Notes under the pieces: model-generated | Databases searched by the model: none | What the model was told of the DNA's origin: nothing | What the model saw: the letters and a program-made list of their open reading frames with translations, nothing else | Shown here: one piece after another, positions 36,420 to 48,134 of the stretch | Layout of the letters: each line of letters starts with the position of its first letter | Numbering within the stretch: the first letter of the stretch is position 1 | Translations under genes and position numbers: made by a program | NCBI GenBank assembly: GCA_015179125.1 | Contig: WHVA01000474.1 | Span: 1-64,000, forward strand | Reading direction: 5' to 3' | Length of the DNA stretch: 64,000 nucleotides | From: Gautieria morchelliformis | Lineage: Eukaryota; Basidiomycota; Agaricomycetes; Gomphales; Gomphaceae

Positions 36420-38528
36420 GATCACAAGGGTTCGGACTTATGTTGTAGCGCCGCCTCAACTGGCCGGTGGTGTACGCATTTTCCAGTTGAGAATTACGAC
36501 TGGTTCGTGACCGCATCACTACTAATCACCCTCTATGTTAGGTCATTGGGTGGCGTCCTAGCCGAGTACTGTGGTTTGATATTTTCCCCCAGCGGGGACA
36601 CCGAATCTGGATGCATCAAACTTGAACACGCGTGATGAAGCATTTACTGAGATGATGAACTCGGTGTGTCTTAGATATATCACGACGGGAAAAAGTTTAC
36701 TAAGCTGATCTTATATACTTAAGAGTTCCCTGGTCTGTATGGCACCTTCAAGTTCAGGAAGGATTTGCTGTAAACAAACGAAGAAAGATGAATCATGGGT
36801 ATTTGCCTTGGGCTGCAGGTTACACCATCAAAAGTCGCGAGAGGTGAGGTGCCAAGCACATACCTTACGTCCTGCGTCGGAGTAACAGTCGTGTGCAGCA
36901 GGTGAGCAGGCATAGAACTCACTCATGGGGGAAATAGATATCACTAACCTCACAATATATCATACCCCGGGCTGTCCTCCAGCAGTGCGTACGGGCTACA
37001 GCAGCAGTGGGGTACCCAGCTTGAGGGGCATAAACTATTTGACGTGAAACAAGATCAAAGCTGGTTCCAAGGCACCGTATTTTATGTCAAATTCCCCATG
37101 GTGAAACCCCTAAGCTAGTAATGGAATGCTCTCTGCTTCAGCCGCGTTTTCTTGGGACTTGGGCGAGAATGTTGTTAATGACGATTAATCATAACCGAAT
37201 TGTAAATGCTAGGCACATGATAGTTTGCTGATTGTTGTGAGCCTCCTCGCTGCTATCTACACGCTCCTATCCCTTTGAAGGCCATTTCAGATGTACAGTC
37301 ATCTCCGTGATAGTACCCATTTACTGAGGTATATAATGATGTCGCGCCGTGCAAGTTTTCTGGCAAGTTCTCGAGTCCTTCAAGTACTGAACACCATAGC
37401 ATCTCATCTTAGGATATGACACCATCCCCGCTCCCCACTCCACATAATCAGAACCTGGGGGTGAGCATCATCAGCCGCGGCGGCTGATTTATACAAGACG
37501 CCAATATTTCGTCGATTAAGGGACGCTAAGCTCATCGATCTCGATGCAGACTGCCGGTGGTTATTGTAAAGCACTCGGTGCCTCAACCACATGCAACGGA
37601 TCGACTGCAGTAGGAAGGGTCATTGTCCAACATGAGTGTGATTTGCAGTATCAATTTTAAATTCCCTGTAGGTCGACGGTGCGAAATCAAATTTCACGCT
37701 CCGCGAGCAGCACGGTTCCGAACCTTTGGGCAAGGAGAAGAGAAGAGAAATGTTAATAGCTCAGAATATGAGATTCCCAGACGACTCAGGAGAGAGAATA
37801 TGACCATAAGCCTGTCTTCTAGAAGGTCTTTGCATGATACCAGCAGGAAGTCTCCCCAGGATATTTGCTATCGCAAAGTGCGAGCTGCTTAAGGTCACGT
37901 GACGTAACGGACTGTCGACACCGGTGCTACCCCTCACCGAGCAGCAAAGTATTTCATGGGATCACTTGAAAACATACTAGCGGTCATTGTTCTAATTTTT
38001 TAAAATTTATTCTTGACTGGTTCCTCACAAGCCATGTGTCACTCGTCCCAGAAGGCACATACATTACGACATAATTGAGTTGATTCTTAGGTATTCACAC
38101 AGGACAAGCTGTCAGAATATATCTCTGTTTCAATAATCTAAAGAAACCTTGACGCCAGAGGTGTTGTGGCCGATGCAGCGCCGTGAGCAGACAGCCCCCT
38201 AGCGCGGCATCTACAAGCCTCTCCTCTGGAGACGAAGTCGGAGCTTCAAGGCTTGCGCCGAACGTTATCACTGCATATGCTACAATCGTTGTGACAGTAA
38301 AATCTCCAATTTATCCACGGCGGGGCCGACATGAAATTTATTCAGCACCAAACGTGAAGCATTCAATAACCTTTACATATCCTACCGACGAAACTCTTAC
38401 AAACCTATACATTGGCGGTGTAATAACTCAGAAAGCATCTGATATGGGTGCAATGGTTTTCCCGGGCGTTGGTCTGGCTCGCAGAGCGCCTACCATGCAT
38501 GTGGGATCCAAATGTGCTGTAAAAACTT
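36420..38528. other. Gene-poor region, nothing identified
   Basis: About 2.1 kb without a supported gene. An open frame from about 38185 continues to the left end of the MITE-like element at 38529, but it starts at GTG, has no family resemblance, and may be a gene relic. The remaining frames are short. The region marks a change from dense housekeeping genes to repeats. Confidence 0.4.
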
Positions 38529-39288
38529 TAGAGCCCGTTCGGCTACAGAATTGCGTGGAATCGCACAGCCAAAATGAAATGATGTCGATTCCAGATGATT
38601 CCGGAAATCGCATGAGATTGTGTGACTGTTCGGCTGGCACAATTTTGGAGAATGCCTACTTCTGCTATTGCAATTTTCATGGGTAATTTGGAATTCTGGT
38701 TCTGACCTGAATTCCACATTATTTCAAAAACCAAATTGCTTTCCATCATTACACCACACCACCCTAGACATTGCATCATGGCCACTCCCAGCTCGGACAA
38801 GCCCAAAAAGGAAATCAATTCGGCCGTCGCGCTCCTCCAAGCAACGTGAGGTACTCAAGCGGAATCAGAAGGTAGCGGCGACCCTTGCTTTTACTGCATC
38901 TGCATTGCACTGGCAACAAAGTTCATGCACATTTAATTAAGTAGTGGTTTTTTTGTCTAAGTACCATTTTTGATAGAAAATGTTATAGCAGTGACAAGGG
39001 CACCTGTAAGCACCAACAGAATGGCCCTTTGGGCAGCCTTCCGGCCCTGTCTCGATCGAGACAGGCCATGCTTCCAAACGACGCAACATTGACTACGCTG
39101 TCACGTGACAGAAGTGTAGTTACTAGGAGTGTTCGGCTGGTTTTGGTGAAATTGAGCGAAATCACACAGGTGGTGGTGTTGCGTTCGGCGGGCTGAAACG
39201 CAGCAAATGAAATCGCAAGACCGCACCATCCCAATTGGCACTGGGTTTTCCAAGTGTAAATTACAATTCCGTAGCCGAACGAGCTCTG
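38529..39288. mobile_element. MITE-like element with about 27-bp TIRs
   Basis: The ends are imperfect inverted repeats: tagagcccgttcggctacag at the left, and cagagctcgttcggctacgg as the reverse complement of the right end. Internal copies of a gttcggctgg motif lie near both ends (about 38628 and 39148). There is no transposase. An internal ATG at about 38778 encodes only a 23-residue peptide. CAGAG-type termini recall hAT elements, but I see no clear 8-bp duplication, so the insertion is old or the outer limits are off by a few bases. Confidence 0.55.
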
Positions 39289-40987
39289 AGTTCTGACGCG
39301 GATTGCCTGTGGACCCTAGTTAGTATCCCCGGCTGCGCCTGTGTGTCATCTGTATGACGGCACGAGTCTCTGATGCGTTATACGGAATGCATGCATGGTT
39401 GTCCCTATTATTTTAGTGTCAATGTGTGGTATTTTGATCCAACTCTGCTCCATGAGAGTAAGCTCTCCCGCTCATGGATGTAATCGATCCAGGACGATGC
39501 TCCGAGTCCTTTCCAGCCTGCGCGGTGCGGTATGCAGCACCCGGTTATGTCACATTCACGTTCCATGATCATTACTGTGTCTATCAGCCTGCCAGCCCTG
39601 CTCAGCCTGCCAGCCTGCATGCCCCTCAGGCCCCTCACTGGCCTCCAGCGTTTTTGCTACCAATAAATATTAGCTACTGAATCGTGTGCCTAATATTTTC
39701 AATTCAGTTGAGCTAATATCTATTGGTACCAAAAACACTACCTAACTGCTTTTCGGACCTGACAATTTGCTCACCCTCTGGAATTCCCTCGTACTCTGAG
39801 GCTGGGGATCCCTGACTTATATCCTGTAGATGCGACACCAACGTCAGCTCTTCCTTTTCTAAGTATCATGCACTGACCTCTACCGTTCGCCCAAGGCTTC
39901 TTTTGATTGGTCACATATATTCACGCCTCCGACTAGTACTCCCGTCCGAAACTATCGACATACAGTGTCTTGCCTCCACGAATTCTTGGAGTGGAGGGAG
40001 GTCAAGGGCGTACACACGTGCACCAGCTTCTGCGAGAGCCGACCTCGAGACCTAGCCCGGATCGGCACCCGACGACGGCCACACGATCAGCAAGGCAAAC
40101 AAAAAAACTCCAGGATTGCCGAGGGTTGAATCCCCGTCTTCGCCACTTGAGTTGCGGCTGATACGCCTTTGCCTTGTTGGCTGGGCCCCCCGTTGAAAGG
40201 AAGCGTCGACGGAACACATTCGACCTGAGCGTTCATAAACGAGTGACATTCCACCCTTCGGGAGAACATTCAATGGGTGGCTATTATATCCTGGTACTGG
40301 AAAGTTATTCGACTGGAACTCATAAGGGCCGGTACCTTGAACATGGTTCTGACTCGGCGCCTTCTCACTCCCCAAGCAAAGCTTCTTTAGGTCACACACC
40401 ACCCACGGCTTTGTACGCACGGTGGGCTATATTTGCCGCAATCATATGTGCCAAGAATGACACCAGGTAGATCGTGGCAGGCTGTGGCACTTGACCTTCA
40501 ACATGATGACCTTGGCAGGAGCTTGTTGTCTTCAAACTTAACGAGGGCGCACCTACCTAGCATTAGTAACTATGAAAGGTAACGCAACGGAAAGGCTCAC
40601 CGCTTTGTTCCCTACAATTCTGGAGTTCGAGCTCGAGTTCTCTTCGCGGCGAATTAAGGGTGACGTAGCATGTCATTACATGGAGCTCGATATTTGTGCG
40701 CATTTTACTCGTCAACTTACATTAATTGTGCAGACGGTTGTCCCTGGCAATGGTCTTTCAAACGCGCTATAATACAGCTCTAAGCATGCAAAGGTCATGT
40801 TACCCAGTAGCTATAAAAAGTTATCTTGATTGGGTTTGATTTGTCCCCTGGTTCTCGATGAGGCAGAGATGCGTATTATAATACTTCGCGCGCCTCAGAG
40901 TGGCAGATCAGACGTGTTGCCTGCTGAGTGGTGGCCTCCCTTGAAGATGGGGCTGTCTAGCGTGTGGACTCTGGAACGCGCGAGCAG
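39289..40987. other. Gene-poor region with short repeats
   Basis: No supported gene. It holds a Cys/Pro-coding type tandem stretch near 39588-39650 (cagcctgccagccctgctca), a palindrome at 39649-39742, and a GC-rich unassigned segment at about 39990-40420. The open frames of 60-120 codons there overlap on both strands and have no recognisable motif. Confidence 0.4.
39649..39742. repeat. 95-bp imperfect palindrome
   Basis: The left arm gtttttgctaccaataaata is matched by the reverse complement of the right arm (gtttttggtaccaatagata). The arms are about 34 bp around a roughly 25-bp centre. It could be a foldback remnant of a TIR element or a transcribed hairpin. No target duplication was recognised. 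Confidence 0.6.
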
Positions 40988-41422
40988 TTAGGACGTAACA
41001 GAAACGTCATATCCAGTACCATTTCCAGTAGGAGCGGCTCGGCTGATAGTAGGAAGATCGATGGTGGAGCGACGAGTAGCGAGGTTACCTTTCAAGACGT
41101 AAACCCCTCACCTAGAAGAAGCCTGCACGCAAACACCTTGATTCCGAGCAACGTCCAGCACTATGGCCACAGCAGCATCCCCCTGATTTAAAACCAGGTC
41201 TCTTACGGCAGGAAGTTTTTTCCACTGCAACAGTTCTTCCACCCTCCGGTGTGGATCCATCACAGTTCTTCGACGGCAGACTGCTTTCGACTTACGCTTG
41301 CGAAGATGTGCCATAACGTGAGATTCTTCAGTATGCTCGTGAACGATGTTGACTTTCCGGAAGAAAGATTGTTGACGGAAGATATCATACGCCCTGCGGT
41401 CATTTCGTGTCCATGTCCACAC
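40988..41422 (-). CDS. Unrecognised gene, 3' exons only resolved
   Basis: A complement frame from about 41422 reads NDRRAYDIFRQQSFFRKVN, then HRRVEELLQWKKLPAVRDLV and LNQGDAAVAIVLDVARNQG. A 51-bp intron (gtgtttgcg...cttgaaag) joins in phase to NLATRRSTIDLPTISRAAPT and GNGTGYDVSVTS-stop at 40988. Helical, charged sequence and phase-consistent splicing argue for a real gene. Possible upstream exons lie at about 41950-41560 (LSDYIAKEDPTTRPNMIMKR), but I could not find a unique start. No family is recognised. The divergent distance to bS21m is unclear because both genes are on the complement strand. Confidence 0.4.
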
Positions 41423-42013
41423 GTCGTTACGACTGTCTGCGTTCCAATTGCCTTTTCAGTCAGAGGCACCACCATCCATACGGTAGAGCACGTCCATCAA
41501 TGCCATGAGGAGCGCTGACAAGTGCCCTGGGCTAACCCGGGTACTCACTGCTCACGAATTCTTTCTTTCCTTTGGATGTTTGCTTGAGGGTACCTCACAG
41601 GTTGCAAATCCCAAAACTGTATCAGAATGATGGGTTTGCCAGTTAAAAACCCAATTCGCGTTAGTCCGACTCCATGTGTCACATGTCGTCAACGAGAGGG
41701 ACGCCCAGCGACGTCGTAAAAGGGAAGAGAGAAGCAGCGTCCCAACTCGTGGCGCAGAGGCTGGTATATTTCTTTGGCGTTTCATTATCATATTTGGACG
41801 GGTAGTCGGGTCTTCTTTGGCAATATAGTCAGACAGTACTAGTAGCTAGAGCGGCGTTTGAACAAGAGAGGCTCACATTATCTCGAGACAAAGTCATGAT
41901 CGCCACACACAATTATCCGGGAGCCAGCACTCATGCGTGCGCAGACCAAAGCCATTATCAGAGGTGTAATATGAAAGAACTGTGATAAGGTGAATTGTTA
42001 CAGAACCTTGACT

Positions 42014-42710
42014 CTAATGCCTAGCACCCCACATACGATCCCGCAATCTGATTTCAGTTACAAGTTTTACTTTCTTTCTCACCTGCAGTCTATTGTCAAT
42101 ACTCCCAGGTTATTTATGTACCACGCTGATACATACCTCATCCGCAAACTTCCGCCTCCATCTCTCGCTGCGTAATCGACGCCGTTTCGTTCCCTTTTTC
42201 TCATGTCGCTCTGCTAACCTCAATTCCGTTCTTACATTGTTCGCTCTCAATATACCTTGGAGCTTGTAGTATGCCTGTCCAACACCTTCGCTAGGCCGAA
42301 CAAGAACGGTTCGCCCTGGGAATAGAGCTTAATTCTAGAATTTGGGCAAGGAATAAAGTATCAGTATTACCCTCATGTACACTAGGAGGAAGCTGGTCGG
42401 CGCGTCGGGTTGCCAACTGTTCCCATCTATCTGCAGGCGTACCCCCAATTGAGACAGTTTTACGATCCTCTCCATCTACGATGCCTTCGAATAAATCACT
42501 GGAGAAAGTGGGTTTTCCACTAGATTGTCGAACAGCACTGAATTGTTCTTCTGACATGTGAGCACGAGGTTCAGGCGGAAACTCTCCTCTGCGCAATGAA
42601 TCCGGCGACGGTGGTGGTCCAGAAGGATAAAAAAGGGTTCGGTGGGTATTGGCGAGGGATATCAGTGAGCGAGAATATTGAAAGCTCCGCGCGAGGTTTG
42701 ATAATAGCAT
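42014..42710 (-). CDS. MRP21: Mitochondrial small ribosomal subunit protein bS21m
   Basis: bS21m binds the 3' domain of mitochondrial 12S/15S rRNA. The diagnostic C-terminal exon reads AYYKLQGILRANNVRTELRL, AERHEKKGTKRRRLRSERWR and RKFADE. A 3' intron (gtatgtatc...gactgcag) is then removed and VRKKVKLVTEIRLRDRMWG follows to the stop at 42014. Upstream, after the intron ggtaatact...attcccag, lies RWEQLATRRADQLPPSVHEG. I chose ATG 42710 because MLLSNLARSFQYSRSLISLA is Arg/Ser-rich, lacks acidic residues, and fits a mitochondrial presequence. A longer frame begins at 42942 and would need a further intron; it is less likely. The N-terminal extension is far longer than in bacterial S21, as is normal for fungi. 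Confidence 0.85.
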
Positions 42711-44366
42711 GGGCCGGCGTCGCCTTCGCCAGCGCGGTCGCTGCTGTCGTTGCGGTGGGTGCTGGGAGCAGAAACGCGGGGTGCTCACGTAAGCCCCGCC
42801 CGGCACCGGCCGCCGCGCAGCGATATACGACGTTCTCATCGACCTTCATCTGCAGGCTTCTTGATTGCGAGTACAGAATGGAAGCTCTGTTGTGAGACCA
42901 CTCACTCAACCAATGCCTCTTTTCCTGGATAAGCTTGTCCATGGTTGGCTTGTCAGGTGGTAGGGTGTAAATACCCTATTGACTTGCATTGCCCCTAAGG
43001 CAATGTGTGCTACTGGCATGATTTAAAAAAAATTTTTTTTATATCCATTTTTGTCTTTTCAGGCGTTGCCCTATGTAAGACGATGCATACATTTTTCTGA
43101 CTTGTCCCTTGTAATCTAACCATCCTTGTCTCTATCTCTGCATGTGCTCAGTGGGTGACACCCTGAGCTGATCCATGCTTGTGTGAAGCGGGGTGTGTTT
43201 TTGGTATATATAAGGATGATCATGCCTCTGAAACACCAATACTCCCCTCAGCACCCCTTTAAAGCCAAACAGTCCAACCCATAAACCGCATAGTAATCGA
43301 CCTTCCACGGCTTATTTGGGCATGTAATACCCATGTGTACTTCAATTTGTACCCCTCAGCTGCGACACCACCATGACACCTTTCCCGCATCCCAACGAGT
43401 GGCAGCAGCTGCAGTCTACTGCCGATGTTTCTGGCCCAGCCTCTGGCTGTCGGTGTGACAAATCATGATAGTACAGGTACCCGGTACTCCAATGCGTCGG
43501 TTGGCTGGATTAGATAATTGGAGTAGGTGTCATTGTGTTCCTAAAGGGTCGGTTCTGAATTGGAAGGGATAGTTGAGTATACCACCATTCATATTGTTAC
43601 GTATCGGAATTCCCGGAGGTTGGAACTGGAAAGGACAACGGCTTCAACTTATGTGTTGCGCCCCTGATGAACTACCGTCCTAAGTATTTCGGGATTGACT
43701 TGCAGATATCGGAGAAGGTGGAAGTCGGGAACAGAGTACTGAGAGTCGAGGTTCGAGGGTCGGAGAACAAAGGTCGGAAGAGGCGGAGGACAGAGGGTCG
43801 AGAGCGGAAGGAGACAAGACTAGCAAAACTCGCTGTGCTAAGAACAGGAGACAGTGCGAAGGGAATCACGTATTGAAGTCGATTATCTGATTGCAGAAAC
43901 GGAGACATACATGAGGGGGTTTTATACAAAGAGCAGAAGCAACAGGTAATGATATGCTACTAAGCAAATTCCGGAGAGTGCGGGAATCGGATAGACATAC
44001 GGGGCAAGTAACTAATGCGGAACAATGGGATGACAAGGGGGGTGCAGGGTAGGGTAAGTACAATGGCATTGGAAGAAACGGAATTACGGAAATAGTATCT
44101 TGCTGTGTTCAGGGTCGAGTAGGGGGGCCGGTATCTGGAGGTGGCCAGGGGTACTGAAATAACAAGGGTCGAGGTAGAGGGTTGCAGATGGTGCGGATGT
44201 TGTGGAATAGAGTCGGAGGTGGTGGGGAGGTGGTGCGGAGGATATGCGGATGTGGCAGAGATGGTTGAGCGGAACAGTCGTAACACATATTTGGGGCAGG
44301 CAATCGGATGTTATTGGCAATCGGTGTGGCAGAAATTTGCCAGAGTGTCTAGGGTGTTATCTCCGG
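42711..44366. other. Repeat-rich intergenic region with LTR-like remnant
   Basis: No gene is supported. About 42966-43332 looks LTR-like: it starts tgtaaataccctattgactt, contains a TATA box (ggtatatataagg, about 43203) and ends near gtaataccca. No target duplication or partner was found. Shortly after, ATG 43371 opens a 25-30 codon frame (MTPFPHPNEWQQLQSTADVS), the position where a retroelement gag would start. From 43667 to 44350 the + strand is very purine-rich with minisatellite-like runs. Confidence 0.4.
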
Positions 44367-44447
44367 AGGGGCTAGGGTTGAACACTCAGCCTTAGCTTAT
44401 ATGCTCAACCCCCGGGGCAGGCTTACCACTAAGCTACCGCGGCCCCT
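44367..44447 (-). tRNA. tRNA-like sequence, probably a degenerate pseudogene
   Basis: The complement starts aggggcc, has a good A box (tagcttagtggt) inside a 4-bp D-stem (gctt/aagc), and a perfect B box (gttcaaccc). The 3' end agcccct pairs with the 5' end at six of seven positions. The T-stem does not pair and the anticodon arm cannot be drawn with a 7-base loop, so a functional tRNA is unlikely. A tRNA-derived SINE head is the alternative. Confidence 0.35.
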
Positions 44448-44450
44448 GCA

Positions 44451-44640
44451 TGATTATTTAATACCAATGGGTCCTTCACTGTATAGTTCTTGCATGGGAA
44501 CCGCACTGTGGTTCCCCATCTTACTCTTACCTTACACTGTCACTACATAGCACCCAGGATTACCACACATTTGGTTGAGTTCTGATTGCCCTGTGATACA
44601 AGGTCCTAAGATCACTGTCATGGCCCATTTATTCTTGTAT
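44451..44640 (+). repeat. Diverged partial LTR of the Gypsy family
   Basis: The sequence atgggtccttcactgtatag, followed by ttcttgcatgggaaccgc, and the ensuing order of blocks (ccccatctt, cactgtcactacata, ttggttgagttctg, gatacaagg, taagatcactgtcat) parallels the LTRs at 44813, 46211, 52607 and 60766, but with many differences. It is an old copy whose ends are unclear. Confidence 0.6.
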
Positions 44641-44812
44641 CAAGTTACCCCCATTTTCCCTTTTATCCCTCCATCTCTATGTTCACTCTGTTTTCCCTTC
44701 GCCGGATTCACCGAATCACCATTCACTACTCGCATCATTCGCCAGTAGTCATGCCATAAAACACGATCGACATCCCCTACCTGGTGTGATGGTTCATCAC
44801 TGACCCCATCAC

Positions 44813-45044
44813 TGTAAATATAGATATTTACCTGTGTTGCCGTGAGGCAACACATAATAACTGGTAGCTTACATAGTGCCAGTGGGTCCTCATGGACCCA
44901 CTGTATAGTTCTTGCATGGGAATCCCCCGGGATTCCCCAGCTTAACTTTACCTGTAACCGTCACTACGTCGTATTAGAATCACCATAGTTTGGTCGAGTT
45001 CTACTGCCTTGTGATAACACAAGTAATAAGCCAACCATCTTACA
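44813..45044 (+). repeat. 5' LTR of the oldest Gypsy element (element 0)
   Basis: This 232-bp sequence runs from tgtaaatatag to catcttaca and shares the TGTAA...TTACA terminal inverted repeat and internal blocks of the three younger LTRs. It is followed by gag sequence at 45229, giving the left part of the split element 0. Confidence 0.75.
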
Positions 45045-45228
45045 CCTTTTTGAACTTCCAACGACTGTTTGCCTAGCAAACAGTTGAAGAGTGGTTCTTG
45101 CAGCATCTTAGACAAGATCGCTGTGCTGACGATTGAAAAATCGTCGGAAAACTAACATAGTACAACATACTACAATCGACTGTGCACCTGCAATGTACCC
45201 GCTCAGTCGAACGACGTGATCTAGCAGT

Positions 45229-46210
45229 TTGCGCAACAAAACCCCGGTGCAGCCTAGCGACACCACGGCTGACACTACCTTGGGCTCAGGGCCCAAGGAG
45301 ATAGAAGACGGCGAAGTCATAGACCTCGCCACACCCGTCCTGGCACCAGAGGACTTGGACACCGTCGACCACGTGTCTCTGAGCGTAGACGAAGCGGAAG
45401 GACAGGACGGGGACAAGTCACGCTCCCCATCCCGCTTGCCCCCACCTCGCGACAAGGGCAAGGGCCAAGCGAGATCCCCTGTCAGCAATGACGAAGGCTC
45501 AGCATCGGACCGGACGTCACGACAAGTTAAGAGCCGCGATGCAACCCCCCAGTCAAAAGATTGGACAACCGTTGCTCCTCCCAAGGAACAACGTCAAAAA
45601 CGACGAGCACCTGAGGATAATCAGGACTCGGAATACTCGAGCTCAAGTTGAAAGAGCTCGAGGACAAACACCGCTGATGAAACAATGGTGACCGTGCGGG
45701 TGAACAATCAGCTACATGAAGCAACCCAATGCATCAGCCACGCCGATGCGAGGAACGAGCAGGCCGGCATAGTCATGACGGCACGCAGACTAGCAAGGTC
45801 GCTTGCGGGCCTGCGAGCATCACTGGCGGAATCCCACACTGACGTGCGCCAGAGCAACACAGAAATTGCCGGCGTAAGGGCGACACTACAAGCCCTTGAA
45901 GAAAAGAATGAGGGTTGCCGCCACCGAGGGTCGCATAGAGCGACAGATGGTGGGCGCGACAGCGCCGCTGAAGACCAGCGCGAAGCACACGATTGGCGAC
46001 GGATGCCGCCGCCAAACATCCCATGCGTGCAGGACGTATGATTCAGGAACAAATCGAGAAACCGCGGGACCAACACGGCCCCAGTGAGGGATGGCAAAAC
46101 CACCCAACAGGTGATCCGCAAACAGGTGGCCTTGGAGGTCGACTCCAAGGACACGGCCGCGAGTCTGGAGCTCGAAGTCAAGCACTGGCAACAGAAAGAT
46201 GCGCAAGCCG
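45229..46210 (+). pseudogene. gag, left part, of Gypsy element 0
   Basis: The N-terminal gag frame has the family signature QPSDTTADTTLGSGPKEIED, then EDGEVIDLATPV, a Ser/Lys/Arg-rich linker (RLPPPRDKGKGQARSP) and SEYSSSS. It is followed, in shifted frames, by coiled-coil sequence up to LEVKHWQQKDAQA, where LTR1 interrupts it at 46210. The matching right part of the same gag lies at 60983-61324. Copy 1 has the uninterrupted equivalent around 47520-47760. No intact frame remains. Confidence 0.75.
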
Positions 46211-46425
46211 TGTAAATAACCTATGTATCATACACATATACTAGTTATTACATAATCCCAGTGGGCCCCTTAGGGACCCACTGTATAGTTTATGCGTGGG
46301 AACCAGCCAGCGGTCCCCATCACATCTTACCCTTACACTGTCACTACATAACATTCAGAATACCACTCCTTGGTCAAGTTCTGTTGTGCCCTTGTGACAC
46401 AAGGCTTAAGATTGTCATCTTTACA
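46211..46425 (+). repeat. LTR1 of the Gypsy tandem array
   Basis: 215 bp, tgtaaataacctatgtatca to gtcatctttaca, with TGTAAA...TTTACA ends. It is nearly identical to LTR2 and LTR3. The following bases (ccttttttaactatcc) do not start with TGG, so no conventional tRNA primer-binding site is evident. Confidence 0.9.
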
Positions 46426-46599
46426 CCTTTTTTAACTATCCTGCGGTTGATCGCCACGTGACCAACCGATTGTGGATTCGAAGCAGTCTTGAAAAAGATC
46501 GCTGCGTCGACGACTAAACATTGTTGATACCCTCCAATAGACCCTCTACTGTTGGCTGCGAGCGTGATGATTCCACGCAGTTGAAGATGGACACGAGCA

Positions 46600-48110
46600 T
46601 CAAGCTCACGGTCCACGGCACAGGCACAGCCCAGTGACACGACGGCTGACGCTACCCTGGACCAAGAGTCCAGGACGCCAGAAGATGGAGAGATCGTAGA
46701 TCTCACTGCCCTTGTCCCCCCAATGGAGGACGAGGAAAATCCCGACCATGTCTCGTCGAGCGTGGTTGAGGATGAGACGGTGCCGGGCAACAAGCCGGCA
46801 CCGCCCCCCCAATCCCCTCTGCCCAGACACAAAGGAAAAGGCAGAGAGGGCTCGCCGTCGTCAGACAGCAGAGCATCAACATCGAGACGGGCACAAAGCC
46901 GTGACTCGAACCGCCACTCATGAAGCAGAGCAACGACGATCGTCCCCGAAGGAGGACGAAAGCAAAAAAGGTGAGCCCCCGACGACGGTCAGGGCTCAGA
47001 ATACTCGAGCTCAAGTTGCAAGAGCTCGAGAACTCACGCCATTGACAATGAGACAGCAGAGGCACTGAACAAGCAGGTGCAGGTTGCGCTGCACTGGAGC
47101 GCCCTCACGCGCCACAAGCATGATTAGCTAGCATCGCAGCTTGACAATTTTGCCACCACCATCATGGAGATCGGCAAGGAACTCCACCAAGCTGAGGAGA
47201 TCAGGCTGCAAGACGTGGCCACGCTGGAGAATGTCCAGATGGCCCTCCGCTCACGTGGGGAACGTGAAGCACCATATCAAAGCTCGCGACAGTCCACAGC
47301 TAGTGAATGTGGTCATGACGTGGAAGACCTGCGATGAAAGGAACTGGACAGGCAGCGAATGCTGCCGCCAGCTGTCCCGGTCGAACAGGACATGCGGTTC
47401 AGAAATGAACCCCAAGAGAAACCGGCTGACCCAACAGACAGCTGCAAGACGATCCAACAGATCGTCAGAGAGCAGGTCGCCTCAGAGCCTGACTCTGAAG
47501 TGACGACAGAGAGCCTAGAGCTTGAAGTTGAGCACTGGCAGCGAAAAGAGGCCGCAGCCACATGCCGCCATACGCGGGCCCTCGAGCTGCTGGCAAAGAA
47601 CGCTGAGGAAGCGGTGGCCCAAAGCCACACTGCTCAACAGCCCGACGAACAGCTCATGCAAGCCATGCAGGATGCACGACAAGCGGGCGCAGCCTACAAC
47701 AGCAGGCTGCGGATCCGCAACGTGGGACTGACTGGGGACACCAGGCACAAGACACCCCCGGACTCGAGAGCACAAAATGCTCCCGATCCTGAGCCTGGGG
47801 CCCGTCAGGGCATACAACAGCCTGCCCCGCATGGCATCACAACCATGCGAATGATCCATGGCCTCAACAGAGGGCCAGGGCATACTGTATCAGGCTGACG
47901 TCACACCACTGGAGCCGTACGACGGGATCACATGGATGATCGGCGTGGCATTGGCAGACGCCGCCGACACAGACCCGGAGAAGTCTGTGCTTGCAAAAGC
48001 CGGCATAAAGCTGGCTCACCCCGAGCCATATGCTGGGGGATATGACCTCGAAGAGTTTGAAATCTTTGTCACAGCCATCTTATGATGGCTGAAAATGAAC
48101 TGCCTCCTAG
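46600..48110 (+). pseudogene. gag N-terminal and coiled-coil region, copy 1
   Basis: Starts near QPSDTTADATLDQES and EDGEIVDLTALVPP, passes a basic/acidic linker, then coiled-coil segments: LVEHWQRKEAAATCRH-type sequence (LEVEHWQRKEAAAT) and ALELLAKNAEEAVAQSHTAQ. It continues with NSRLRIRNVGLTGDTRHKTP and EPYDGITWMIGVALADAAD. The frame shifts several times. This is the reference for recognising the two halves of element 0. Confidence 0.7.
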
Positions 48111-48134
48111 GGCCAACCAGCATAGACATGCAGG

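Noticed and set aside
40105..40150. Possible tRNA end (gagggttgaatccccgtctt...cgcca)
   Set aside because: The T-stem does not pair and no D-arm or acceptor partner is found at tRNA spacing.
42711..42942. Upstream exon for bS21m starting MDKLIQEKRHWL
   Set aside because: Splicing it on is possible in frame, but it would bury the mitochondrial presequence-like MLLSNLARSF; ATG 42710 is simpler.
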